Shown: positions 1 to 7,946 of the stretch, piece by piece | Layout: each line of letters opens with the position of its first letter | How positions within the stretch are numbered: the stretch's first letter is position 1 | From: JACJXF01 sp038316435 | GTDB taxonomy: Bacteria; Bacteroidota; Bacteroidia; Bacteroidales; GCA-2748055 | Assembly (NCBI GenBank): GCA_038316435.1 | Contig: JBBQAQ010000001.1 | Location: 1-64,000 of the forward strand | Direction of reading: 5' to 3' | DNA length: 64,000 nt | Notes under the pieces: model-generated | Told to the model about the DNA's origin: nothing | Seen by the model: only the letters and a program-made list of their open reading frames with translations | Databases searched by the model: none | Made by a program: the position numbers and the translations under genes

Positions 1-130
1 ATCGACATTGAATAATATATAACAATCCAGAAATCGTAACTTTTAAATTCTTTTACGAATTACACTATCCTATAATATATATGTATATTCCTATTGAATT
101 GAAAGTTGATTTAGTGATTTATAAATTCTA

Positions 131-288
131 GTTCTTTTAAACAATAGTTCGTTAAACTTTTTTATATTACTCATTATCAATGCTTTATAAAATTTGATTA
201 ATAATACGCATAGAATTAATAATCAGCACTTTGCGTAATTTCATAATGTCAATTCCTGAAAGTTTAACGAACTATTGTTAAATGAACC
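131..288. repeat. Spaced inverted repeat, MITE-like candidate
   Basis: A perfect 21-bp inverted repeat occupies 140-160 and 259-279, with the core TAGTTCGTTAAAC on the left arm. The similarity extends outward to 131 and 287 (GTTC/GAAC) with one mismatch and one indel. The 98 bp between the arms are AT-rich and have no ORF. TTCTA stands just outside both ends (126-130 and 289-293) and could be a target-site duplication. The repeat is seen directly. Calling it a non-autonomous mobile element is inference, since a long-range hairpin or regulator site pair is also possible. The rest of 1-309 shows no gene. Confidence 0.5.
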
Positions 289-309
289 TTCTATTATTAC
301 CAGCCTTTT

Positions 310-1026
310 CTAAAACGAAATCCCCACTACCAGGTTCACTTCTTCTTTATCAGGATTTACAATGAAAGCGCCACTTACAGGGATAGAAAAGGTCTCACTG
401 ATCTTTAATTCCTTACTTGTTTTAATTCCAATATTGCAAATTGCGAATACATCTTCACCAGCATCATTGTCATCGGTATGCCATCCGTTTCCTGCTCCCA
501 CAAAAACTCCGAAGTTTTCAAGCTCATAATTCGCTTCGAAATACATATCCCCGCCACCTGGCTTATTTGCAGGTCCACCTAGTGAAGCATCATTGAAAAT
601 GTAATTTGCGGAAATGGAGAAATTCTTTAAGGTGTATGCCAGATTTGCTTCAAATGCATGACTTGCAGTGTCTCCAGTATAGCTAAAATACGGATATCCC
701 TGATAGTAATAATCAGTAACACCCAGACTTAAGCCAAAATCAAAGGCGTAATTTACAAATATATCTGTTTCAGCAAAATCGCCAAAATCATGGAAGCTAA
801 ATGAACCCCATGCACCCAAGGTAAGACCGCCTATTGCATATTCCATAGAGGGCTGCAGGTTTGGACCGGTTCCGATTTTACATCCTCGCCAGACATAGGA
901 ATTTACTAAATCTGTTCCTATTGAAAATGGGGATTCTGTCTCTTCTTCCTGAGCAAACAGGGAAATACCAGAAATAAACACCATAAATAGTGTCATGAGC
1001 GACAGGGAAATAAATCTTACTTTCAT
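310..1026 (-). CDS. Outer-membrane beta-barrel protein, TorF/Gcw_chp-like
   Basis: The 238-residue protein begins with a clear Sec signal peptide (hydrophobic core about residues 5-24, cleavage near LFAQ-EE). The remainder is alternating aromatic/hydrophobic strands ending in the terminal Phe typical of outer-membrane barrels. The mature start, with a segment like IGTDLVNSYVWRG, resembles the TorF/Gcw_chp family of putative porin-like proteins, in which an early YVWRG motif is common. It probably sits in the outer membrane, but its substrate is unknown. It is monocistronic: the upstream neighbour is 338 bp away on the same strand, and an inverted repeat lies downstream. Membership of the barrel class is fairly sure; the exact family is less so. 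Confidence 0.7.
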   Translation of the reverse strand: MKVRFISLSLMTLFMVFISGISLFAQEEETESPFSIGTDLVNSYVWRGCKIGTGPNLQPSMEYAIGGLTLGAWGSFSFHDFGDFAETDIFVNYAFDFGLSLGVTDYYYQGYPYFSYTGDTASHAFEANLAYTLKNFSISANYIFNDASLGGPANKPGGGDMYFEANYELENFGVFVGAGNGWHTDDNDAGEDVFAICNIGIKTSKELKISETFSIPVSGAFIVNPDKEEVNLVVGISF

Positions 1027-1363
1027 AAATACATTTTTAATTGGTCAATAATTATTTTCAAAATACGCGGAAATCACTTGCCTAAATCAAATAGAAATAC
1101 TCGGACTGTTACCTTTTAGTGAGTGAATATTCATATAAATCCAAGATGCACAAAAGTCTAATGTCACCTGTATGGTATGGTACGCGATTCGCATAAAAAC
1201 CGCGCCAATAATGATTGGCATTTATTTTATATGAAGTGCGAAGAGTTTCGTAATATATATCAAACTTGCTGTTCGCATGAATGCAGTGGCATTGTTTCTA
1301 TGTCATCCAATGAACTTCACGAAATAAGGTTTAGGATTCGGGATCACCTGTTAGCGGGAAGCA
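1027..1363. other. Intergenic region without convincing gene
   Basis: These 337 bp separate the barrel gene from the end of the dehydrogenase gene on the same strand. I see a short hairpin (GCCAAT at 1204-1209 and ATTGGC at 1214-1219) and no good TAnnTTTG box for the barrel gene. A 70-codon forward ORF (1177-1389) has no recognisable features and runs into the dehydrogenase 3' end, so I do not call it. Confidence 0.5.
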
Positions 1364-2398
1364 TCAAAAATCTATCATTGCTTTCATAACGCCATCTGAA
1401 TATTGAGAAACAAGTTCAAATGCCTTTTGTGTGTCCTCAAAACTAAATCTATGTGTTGGCATGCCACTAACATCTACTTTTCCAGTCTCCATCAATTTCA
1501 ATGCTTTTTCAACACAATTTACCTGTCGTCTGACGTTTGTAATAGTTATTTCCTTGTGCCTCAGCTTATCTACATTGAACGTCCATCGGTCAAACTCCGG
1601 AATTCCGATGATCATCAGTTTGCCTCCGGGTTTCAATAACTCAATTGCCTGGTCAACAGCCTCCTGCATACCGCAGCATTCAAAAACCACATCGAGCAGA
1701 AGGGGCTCATTTTGCTTTATACCTGAAACAACATCATCAGTATTCGGGTTACCAGTCCAGCTTGCGCCGCATTCCCTTGCAATCTGAAGACGTTCATTGA
1801 TTTTATCGCTTACATATATTTTTGATGCACCCTCAGCAATTGCCGGTAACATAACACTCATTCCAATGGGGCCAAAGCCTAGGATTCCAATTTTTGCTTC
1901 TTTCATTGGTATTGATTGTTTCACTGCATAAACTCCAATTGAAAGAGGTTCGGAAATTGCTGCCTGATCATAGCTTATTTCATCGGAAATTGCGATACAG
2001 CTTTTTTCAGGCATTACAATATATTCACTCAAACAACCACTTGCCTGACCAGGACAGCCCAGAAATTTCAATTTTCTGCATGTATGCTGCCTGCCTAAAA
2101 GACATTGATCACATGTACCGCAAGGCATTGCTGGTTCAATTGCAATCCTCTGACCGGGTTTCAAGCTTTTTACTGCTTTTCCAACTGCTTCGATTTCTCC
2201 CGAGCCTTCGTGTCCAACAGTGAATGGAAATTGTACAACCTGACTTCCTATCTTTCCATGTTTATAATAGTGTACATCTGAACCGCAAACTCCAAGAGTT
2301 TTCATTTTTATCAAAACATCATCATCATTGATAATTGCGGGGTTTGGGACTTCAAACATTTTCATTTGCCGGATACCGGTGAGCATCATTGATTTCAT
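1364..2398 (-). CDS. Zinc-dependent polyol (sorbitol/xylitol) dehydrogenase
   Basis: This is a medium-chain zinc dehydrogenase of 344 residues, the usual length for sorbitol/L-iditol 2-dehydrogenases. Catalytic zinc ligands are visible as Cys in CGSDVHYY (about residue 38) and His-Glu in GHEGSGE (about 63-64). The structural zinc lobe is CGTCDQCLLGRQHTC (about 98-112), and the Rossmann part has GFGPIGM (about 175). Family knowledge says such enzymes oxidise polyols to ketoses with NAD, for example sorbitol to fructose or xylitol to xylulose. The CGSDVHYY segment is typical of this group, but the substrate cannot be fixed from sequence. It is divergent from the transaldolase operon, which together with the PfkB kinase there suggests a polyol-to-ketose-to-phosphate route (inference). 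Confidence 0.85.
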   Translation of the reverse strand: MKSMMLTGIRQMKMFEVPNPAIINDDDVLIKMKTLGVCGSDVHYYKHGKIGSQVVQFPFTVGHEGSGEIEAVGKAVKSLKPGQRIAIEPAMPCGTCDQCLLGRQHTCRKLKFLGCPGQASGCLSEYIVMPEKSCIAISDEISYDQAAISEPLSIGVYAVKQSIPMKEAKIGILGFGPIGMSVMLPAIAEGASKIYVSDKINERLQIARECGASWTGNPNTDDVVSGIKQNEPLLLDVVFECCGMQEAVDQAIELLKPGGKLMIIGIPEFDRWTFNVDKLRHKEITITNVRRQVNCVEKALKLMETGKVDVSGMPTHRFSFEDTQKAFELVSQYSDGVMKAMIDF

Positions 2399-2523
2399 TG
2401 TTCTGAGATATTAAATCGTTACTAAGATAAAACTAATTTAGGCATTTACTGTTGAAAAAATTAGACAGTACCTGTAATTTTCAAATTCTCAAATTTACTA
2501 ATGTCGAATTGTCGAATTAAGAG

Positions 2524-2531
2524 TAACTTTG
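2524..2531 (+). promoter_or_regulatory. Candidate -7 box of transaldolase operon
   Basis: TAACTTTG matches the Bacteroidota -7 consensus TAnnTTTG exactly. Transcription would begin about 7 bp downstream, placing the box 20 bp before the ATG at 2552 and arguing against the longer frame starting at 2501. No good TTG lies 19-21 bp upstream. An 8-bp tandem repeat (GTCGAATT twice, 2503-2518) sits in the -33 area. Confidence 0.45.
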
Positions 2532-2551
2532 TTCCAAATAATTACAATAAG

Positions 2552-3508
2552 ATGAATCTTCTCGAACAACTTAAACAATACACTCTTGTGGTTGCCGATA
2601 CTGGCGATTTTGAGAGTATTGCTCAATTCAAACCGATTGATGCAACTACAAATCCCTCTTTAATTTATGCCGCTTCCCAAAAAAAAGAATATGCTCATAT
2701 TGTGGATGCAGCGATAGAATATGGAAGGAAAAAGGGAAACAGTTTTGAAGAAAGACTTGCTGAAAGTCTTGACATGCTTGCTGTAAAGTTCGGTATAGAA
2801 ATATTAAAAATTGTACCGAGAAGGGTTTCAACTGAAGTAGATGCACGACTTTCCTTTGATATCGAAGGGAGTTTAAAAAAAGCCAGAAAAATTATTGGCT
2901 TATATGAAGATAATGGAATTTCCCGCGAAAAAATTTTGGTTAAACTTGCAAGCACTTGGGAGGGTATAAGGGCAGCAGAACAACTTGAAAAAGAGGGGAT
3001 TCATAACAATCTGACACTTCTATTCAGCAAGGCACAGGCAATCGCATGTGCTGAAGCCAATGTTAGGCTTATTTCACCTTTTGTAGGCAGAATATACGAC
3101 TGGCATAAGAAAAATCTTGGAGTAGATTCAATTCCTTCACCCGAAGATCCTGGGGTACTTTCTGTAAATTATATTTATAACTATTATAAAAAGTTTGGCT
3201 ATAAAACCGAAGTAATGGGCGCCAGCTTCAGAAATATCGGTGAAATTATTGAACTCGCAGGTTGTGATCTGCTAACTATTTCTCCGAATCTTCTTGCTGA
3301 ACTTGAGAGTAATCAGTCTCAATTGATTAGAAAACTCGACCCTGAAAAGGCAGTAAAGTCTGGCTTACAGCAAATCCATCTAGATGAAAAATCCTACCGG
3401 TGGATGCATAATGAAGATGCAATGGCAGTCGAAAAATTGTCTGAAGGAATTAGAAAATTTACTGAAGACCTTATTAAACTTGAAAAATTCATATCTGCAA
3501 AATTATAA
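2552..3508 (+). CDS. tal: Transaldolase, TalB type
   Basis: From the ATG at 2552 the protein has 318 residues, the size of class I transaldolases such as E. coli TalB. It opens with MNLLEQLKQYTLVVADTGDF, which aligns with the TalB start. The frame is open back to an ATG at 2501, but those 17 residues are unlike the family and overlap the predicted promoter. The Schiff-base lysine is K131 in KILVKLASTWEGI. DATTNPSLI and SPFVGRIYDWHKK are further family motifs. It transfers dihydroxyacetone units between sedoheptulose 7-phosphate and glyceraldehyde 3-phosphate in the non-oxidative pentose phosphate pathway. It is the first gene of a tight forward operon with SIS, isochorismatase-like and PfkB genes. 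Residue 165 region LLFSKAQA has Lys where E. coli has Phe. Confidence 0.95.
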   Translation: MNLLEQLKQYTLVVADTGDFESIAQFKPIDATTNPSLIYAASQKKEYAHIVDAAIEYGRKKGNSFEERLAESLDMLAVKFGIEILKIVPRRVSTEVDARLSFDIEGSLKKARKIIGLYEDNGISREKILVKLASTWEGIRAAEQLEKEGIHNNLTLLFSKAQAIACAEANVRLISPFVGRIYDWHKKNLGVDSIPSPEDPGVLSVNYIYNYYKKFGYKTEVMGASFRNIGEIIELAGCDLLTISPNLLAELESNQSQLIRKLDPEKAVKSGLQQIHLDEKSYRWMHNEDAMAVEKLSEGIRKFTEDLIKLEKFISAKL

Positions 3509-3514
3509 GTTATT

Positions 3515-4138
3515 ATGACATCTCATTCTGATGTTCTTGTGGAAATAGTAAACCTTCTCAAAAAGGAGTCCGAAGCCATACAGAACATACCCGTTTCAGA
3601 AAGTTTTATACATGCGGTTGACCTTATTTACCAGAAAGTGCATAAGGAAGGAGGTAAGGTTATTGCAAGTGGCATGGGGAAAGCCGGCCAGATTGCTGAA
3701 AACATTGCAACTACTCTGAGTTCTACAGGTACTCCTGCTGTTTTTATTCATCCCAGTGAAGCCCAGCATGGCGATCTTGGAGTTATTCGTGAAAACGATG
3801 TTCTGTTGGTGCTATCAAATTCAGGTAAGACCCGCGAAATCATTGAACTCGTTGAATTAACCCATAACCTTTACGAACAGGTTCCTCTTATTGTAATCAC
3901 TGGAAATCCGGATGGTGAGCTTCCAAAATTTGCCCAGGTAAGCATCTTTACCGGTAATCCTAAAGAAGTATGTGCATTGGGACTTACACCAACAACTTCA
4001 ACCACCACAATGACGGTTATTGGTGATATTCTGGTGGTTCTGGAAATGAAGAAAATTGGATTTTCTCATGCCGATTATGCAAAAAGACACCATGGAGGTT
4101 ACCTTGGGCAGAAATCAAGAAACGCAGCTAAATTATAA
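3515..4138 (+). CDS. SIS-domain sugar-phosphate isomerase, KdsD/GutQ-like without CBS
   Basis: The 207 residues form one SIS domain. SGMGKAGQIAENIATTLSSTGTP (about 53-75), HPSEAQHGDLGVI and LVLSNSGKTREI (about 99-112) are characteristic of arabinose-5-phosphate isomerases (KdsD/KpsF/GutQ). E. coli KdsD is about 330 residues because it carries two C-terminal CBS domains, which are wholly missing here. Single-domain versions are known in Bacteroides and can supply arabinose 5-phosphate for Kdo. The operon context of transaldolase before it and a kinase after it also allows a catabolic pentose/hexulose phosphate role. It begins 6 bp after the transaldolase stop, and its TAA overlaps the next ATG (TAATG). 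The isomerase class is secure; the substrate is open. Confidence 0.82.
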   Translation: MTSHSDVLVEIVNLLKKESEAIQNIPVSESFIHAVDLIYQKVHKEGGKVIASGMGKAGQIAENIATTLSSTGTPAVFIHPSEAQHGDLGVIRENDVLLVLSNSGKTREIIELVELTHNLYEQVPLIVITGNPDGELPKFAQVSIFTGNPKEVCALGLTPTTSTTTMTVIGDILVVLEMKKIGFSHADYAKRHHGGYLGQKSRNAAKL

Positions 4139-4680
4139 TGAGGATTCTAAAAAATAAAACAATCGGTATTTTCATTGATATTCAGGAAAAGCTTTTCCCC
4201 CATATGCAGGAAAAGGAAATCCTGATAAAAAATCTTATCAAACTTAGTACTGGTCTTAAAATTCTGAATGTTCCAATTATTGTTACAGAACAATATCCAC
4301 GAGGTCTTGGATTCACTGTTACTCCACTTAAAGATGCCTTGGAACAACTTGTACCCATTGAAAAAACTGCTTTTTCAACTTGTGATGAACCACAGTTTAT
4401 GAAAGTTCTAAACGAATCTTCAAAAAAAAATGTTATTCTTTGCGGAATTGAAACACATGTATGTGTTCTGCAAACGAGTATTGACCTGATAAATAGAGGA
4501 TTTATCCCTGTGGTTATTGAGGACTGCGTATCATCCCGCAAGACATCTGATAAAAATATTGCTTTGGAAAGAATGAGACAGGAGGGAGTTATAATTTCTA
4601 GTCTGGAATCAATTCTATTTGAACTGACACGTTATAGCGGAACTGAAATATTTAAATCAATTTCGAACTTAGTTAAATAA
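4138..4680 (+). CDS. Isochorismatase-family cysteine hydrolase
   Basis: The 180-residue protein has the fold signature of the isochorismatase-like (cysteine hydrolase) family. An N-terminal acidic residue lies in IFIDIQEKL (Asp about 14), and the nucleophilic Cys109 is in CGIETHVCVLQT. The family includes nicotinamidases, ureidoacrylate and other amide hydrolases. The short, HVCV-type form resembles YcaC/hydrolase-like members of unknown substrate. Its ATG overlaps the stop of the SIS gene by one base, so it is translationally coupled within the operon. Its presence between two sugar-phosphate genes is not explained by any pathway I know. Confidence 0.82.
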   Translation: MRILKNKTIGIFIDIQEKLFPHMQEKEILIKNLIKLSTGLKILNVPIIVTEQYPRGLGFTVTPLKDALEQLVPIEKTAFSTCDEPQFMKVLNESSKKNVILCGIETHVCVLQTSIDLINRGFIPVVIEDCVSSRKTSDKNIALERMRQEGVIISSLESILFELTRYSGTEIFKSISNLVK

Positions 4681-4707
4681 CATTTTTCCATTTTAATTTG
4701 TAATGCA

Positions 4708-5628
4708 ATGCCCCAAATATTCACTTTTGGAGAAACGGTATACGACATTATCTTCAAAAACAATAAACCTGTTGCTGCAAAAGCTGGAGGTTCCATGCTT
4801 AATACTTCTGTAAGCCTTGGTAGATTAGGAATGAAGGTAAACTTCGTTTCAGATATGGGAAGAGATTTTATTGGTGATACTATTGTTAGTTTTCTTGCGG
4901 AAAATGGAGTGTCCACTAAGGCTATTGCTCAATATGAAAATCGTAAAACAGCTATTGCCATTGCTTTTCTGAATGATGATAATGACGCATCCTATACATT
5001 TTATAAAGATTTTCCTGACAATCGCTTATCAACAGTAAATCCTGAATTCAACGAGGGTGATATTGTATTGTTCGGAAGTTTCTTTGCGTTAACAGAAAAT
5101 ATCAGACCGGTTTTGTTGAAATTTCTGAAGAAGGCACGTGAGAAAGGATGTATCACTATTTACGACCCGAATTTCAGAAAAGCACATCTGCATGAAATTG
5201 ATGCATTGAAACCATTTATAATAGAAAACATTGGACTTTCAGATCTGGTAAGAGGTTCAGACGAGGATTTTAATCTAATTTTTGGTGCGGAAAATTCTGA
5301 TGATGCTTTTCAGATTGTTTTAAAATATGGTTGCGCAAATCTGATTTATACAGCAAACCGAAACGAGGTTCTGATGATGTCACCTGATTATAAAGTTACT
5401 TCACAGGTACCGGCTATAACACCTCTTAGTACTATAGGTGCAGGGGATAACTTCAATGCAGGGATAATCTGGACACTTGTCAGGAATGAACTTACAGTAA
5501 AGGATATGGGACATCTTAATGAAAGACTTATGGAGAAGATAATTGGAAATGGGATTTCTTTTGCTTCTGAAGTGTGTATGAGTTATGATAATTATGTTTC
5601 GCGGGAATTTGCTGCTGGTTTATTATAA
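4708..5628 (+). CDS. PfkB-family sugar kinase, probably fructokinase-like
   Basis: This is a ribokinase/PfkB fold of 306 residues. The N-terminal GGSMLNTSVSLGRLG (about 28-42) is the substrate-side glycine motif. STIGAGDNFNAGI (about 240-252) is the C-terminal signature, with catalytic Asp247. These kinases phosphorylate fructose, ribose, 2-keto-3-deoxygluconate or nucleosides with ATP. The early FTFGETVYDIIF start resembles fructokinases. A fructokinase would accept the product of the neighbouring polyol dehydrogenase (inference). It lies 27 bp after the isochorismatase-like gene and 9 bp before the next gene. Confidence 0.85.
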   Translation: MPQIFTFGETVYDIIFKNNKPVAAKAGGSMLNTSVSLGRLGMKVNFVSDMGRDFIGDTIVSFLAENGVSTKAIAQYENRKTAIAIAFLNDDNDASYTFYKDFPDNRLSTVNPEFNEGDIVLFGSFFALTENIRPVLLKFLKKAREKGCITIYDPNFRKAHLHEIDALKPFIIENIGLSDLVRGSDEDFNLIFGAENSDDAFQIVLKYGCANLIYTANRNEVLMMSPDYKVTSQVPAITPLSTIGAGDNFNAGIIWTLVRNELTVKDMGHLNERLMEKIIGNGISFASEVCMSYDNYVSREFAAGLL

Positions 5629-5637
5629 TAAATGTAA

Positions 5638-6648
5638 ATGAAAAAAATCATAATATTTTTCATTCTGATTCCTCTATTCATTAGTTGCTCAAATCTGGAA
5701 ATCAAGAATTCAGAACATAAATTTGCTTTGGTAATTCACGGAGGAGCAGGGGTAATGGCCTCTTCAGAAATGAGCAATGAAAAACAAAATGCCTTTACAG
5801 CTGCATTGGATACGGCCTTGAATATAGGTATGAAAGCTCTTACTGAAGGGAAAAGTTCTTTGGATGCCGTTGTTGATGTAATAGTTTACCTTGAAGATAA
5901 TCCACTATTTAATGCTGGAAGAGGTGCTGTGTTTAACCATGATGGTATTAATGAGTTGGATGCTTCCATAATGTCGGGAATAGATCTGTCAGCCGGAGCT
6001 GTTGCGGGTGTGAGGGATGTCAAAAATCCAATTATTCTGGCCCGCACAATTAAAGAAAAATCAGATCATGTAATGCTCTCAAATGCTGGTGCTACTCAGT
6101 TTGCGAGGGAACAGGGCCTTGAAATTGTTGATTCGTCATGGTTTTTTACAAAGGGGAGTTACGAAAGACTTCAAAAAACGCTCGAACAGGAAAAACTACT
6201 TACAAACATATCCTCAAAAATATCAGATTATAAATTTGGGACAGTTGGTTGTGTTGCATTGGATAAAAACGGAAATCTTGCTGCGGGCACCTCAACCGGA
6301 GGTATGACTAATAAAAAATATGGCAGAATAGGAGATGCTCCAATTATTGGTGCAGGAACCTATGCTAACAATAAAACCTGTGCGGTCTCAGCAACCGGAC
6401 ACGGTGAGTTTTTCATCAGGTACACTGTTGCACATGATATTTCAGCATTAATGGAATATAAAGGGATGTCAATTACAGAAGCCGCCAAAGAAGTGATTTT
6501 TAACAAACTTGAACCGGTAAACGGCTTTGGAGGTGTGATCTGTCTGGATAAAGCCGGTAATTATGCTATGGAGTTTAATACTTCAGGCATGTTCAGAGCT
6601 TATGGAAACTCAGATGGTCAGAGAATTGTAAAGATTTTTAAGGATTAA
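5638..6648 (+). CDS. Lipoprotein isoaspartyl peptidase / type III L-asparaginase
   Basis: The 336-residue precursor is of the plant-type asparaginase (Ntn-hydrolase, T2) family. HGGAG occurs near residue 34, NAGRGAVFNHDG near 90, and the autocatalytic nucleophile is Thr202 in KFGTVGCVALD. The substrate-binding GTSTGGMTNKK and GAGTY follow. Chain cleavage before Thr202 would generate alpha and beta subunits. The first 18 residues are a lipoprotein signal ending LFISC, so it is expected in the periplasm attached by Cys17, where it would cleave isoaspartyl dipeptides or asparagine. It follows the PfkB gene by 9 bp and may be the last gene of that operon, though its role differs. Convergent with the next gene, 14 bp away. 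Confidence 0.9.
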   Translation: MKKIIIFFILIPLFISCSNLEIKNSEHKFALVIHGGAGVMASSEMSNEKQNAFTAALDTALNIGMKALTEGKSSLDAVVDVIVYLEDNPLFNAGRGAVFNHDGINELDASIMSGIDLSAGAVAGVRDVKNPIILARTIKEKSDHVMLSNAGATQFAREQGLEIVDSSWFFTKGSYERLQKTLEQEKLLTNISSKISDYKFGTVGCVALDKNGNLAAGTSTGGMTNKKYGRIGDAPIIGAGTYANNKTCAVSATGHGEFFIRYTVAHDISALMEYKGMSITEAAKEVIFNKLEPVNGFGGVICLDKAGNYAMEFNTSGMFRAYGNSDGQRIVKIFKD

Positions 6649-6662
6649 GAAAAAAGCACATT

Positions 6663-7925
6663 TTATATATTGGGTGCATTAGAAATAAGATAGTTTTCCG
6701 CTTCAAGAGACCATAAACCTCCATTTTTCTTAACAAGATTATCCAACTCTTTCATAAAAGGGAATGTTGCTGCCCCTGTAGAAAGCTCATCCAATGCGAC
6801 TAATGGGAATTCTTTATGAGTATAGATCAGTTTTTTCCCACCCGGGATGGAAGGAAGATGTTTCGTGGTTTCGATTACAGCGTCCAAACCCCCAATATGA
6901 GTTATCATTCCTGCCGGATTGATTTTACCTTCAGCCATCATTTTTAATGCTTCACGCATATCATCGGTGTTTCCACCACTTGTGCCTACAATGTGAGTGA
7001 AGGCATAATGAACATTGTAAAAATTGAATTCCGCTTTAAATCCCGGATCAGCGGGACCTGCAAAAAAATTCATACAACCATCAAATGCCAGAAGCTGATC
7101 AGCCTGTTCAACAACTTGTTTTACCGGAGCAAACACGAAAACATCATCAAAACCTTTTCCGTTGGTTAAGGCTTTTAAGTCATTTACTGCTGTTGCAGGA
7201 TTTGATGTATTAACATAAACCAGATGAATTCCCTGCTTCTCAGCTTCTTCGGGCGAATGAAGACCGGCAGCTCTATCAAGTCGCTTTTGGTCAATGTCCG
7301 TTACGACCATTAAACCCGGTTTTCGATCACAATGAAGTGCATAATCTATTGCGGCAAGCCCCATCGGACCTACACCCGCAAGGATAGCCAGATTTCCACC
7401 CTCCTTTATTCCCATCTCATGAATATAGGATCCAGATCGGGTATGGTAATTGGCATGGAAAGCACCTATTACGCAAGACATAGGTTCAGACAAAGATGCC
7501 AGAAAAAACTCAGCTCCATCATATGGCAGAAGACAGTCCATTTCCATAACTTCTGATGGAATAAGCACATAAGTTGCATTTCCACCTATCCATCTGAATG
7601 AATATCCAGGGGCATCAAGACTTCCCTTGTAATTAAGTGCAGGTTGAATGGAAAATTTTTCACCTGACTTAAACTTATGCTGCCATTTTTTCCCTACTGA
7701 AATAATAACACCACTAAATTCATGTCCGATTATTGTAGGATTTATATTTACATCATCGGGAATGCGCTTGTGATCGGGTCCCTGCTTTGTTGCTTTGTAA
7801 GACGACATGCAGATACTGTCTGAGATTACTTTAGCAAGAATCTCATTTTCTTTCATCTCCGGAAGTTCAAATTCATCCAGCCTTAAATCATCTTTTCCGT
7901 ATATTCTGACTGCTTTTGTCTTCAT
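6663..7925 (-). CDS. SorE-like L-sorbose-1-phosphate reductase (zinc MDR)
   Basis: The 420-residue medium-chain dehydrogenase matches, by memory, the Klebsiella SorE pattern nearly end to end. It shares the opening MKTKAVRIYGKDDLRLDEF, NPTIIGHEFSGVIISVGKKW, GYSFRWIGG, LSEPMSCVIGAFHANYH, GVGPMGLAAIDYALH, HYAFTHIVGTSGGNTDDM and the final GGLWSLEAENYLI. SorE reduces L-sorbose 1-phosphate to D-glucitol 6-phosphate. Zinc ligands would include the Cys in SICMSSYK and the His/Glu of GHEF. The gene ends the leftward operon, 21 bp after the SDR gene, which could take D-glucitol 6-phosphate onward to fructose 6-phosphate. No PTS genes accompany it, unlike the enteric sor operon. Family assignment is strong; the exact stereochemistry of the substrate is inferred. 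Confidence 0.82.
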   Translation of the reverse strand: MKTKAVRIYGKDDLRLDEFELPEMKENEILAKVISDSICMSSYKATKQGPDHKRIPDDVNINPTIIGHEFSGVIISVGKKWQHKFKSGEKFSIQPALNYKGSLDAPGYSFRWIGGNATYVLIPSEVMEMDCLLPYDGAEFFLASLSEPMSCVIGAFHANYHTRSGSYIHEMGIKEGGNLAILAGVGPMGLAAIDYALHCDRKPGLMVVTDIDQKRLDRAAGLHSPEEAEKQGIHLVYVNTSNPATAVNDLKALTNGKGFDDVFVFAPVKQVVEQADQLLAFDGCMNFFAGPADPGFKAEFNFYNVHYAFTHIVGTSGGNTDDMREALKMMAEGKINPAGMITHIGGLDAVIETTKHLPSIPGGKKLIYTHKEFPLVALDELSTGAATFPFMKELDNLVKKNGGLWSLEAENYLISNAPNI

Positions 7926-7946
7926 GTTATCTATAGGTTTGCTGTT

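Noticed and set aside
262..271. GTTTAACGAA shared with the TetR operator at 56677
   Set aside because: A ten-base match in AT-rich DNA with no second half-site in operator spacing; probably chance.
1204..1219. Short hairpin GCCAAT/ATTGGC as a terminator
   Set aside because: Only six pairs and no T run after it on either strand.
1177..1389. Forward 70-codon ORF with a Cys cluster
   Set aside because: No family features, no promoter box, and it runs into the 3' end of the dehydrogenase gene on the other strand.
2503..2518. Tandem GTCGAATT as an operator
   Set aside because: Only two 8-bp copies, no adjacent regulator gene; noted only in the promoter entry.
2501..2551. Longer transaldolase start at 2501
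   Set aside because: The extra 17 residues are unlike transaldolases and contain the predicted -7 box; the start at 2552 matches TalB.
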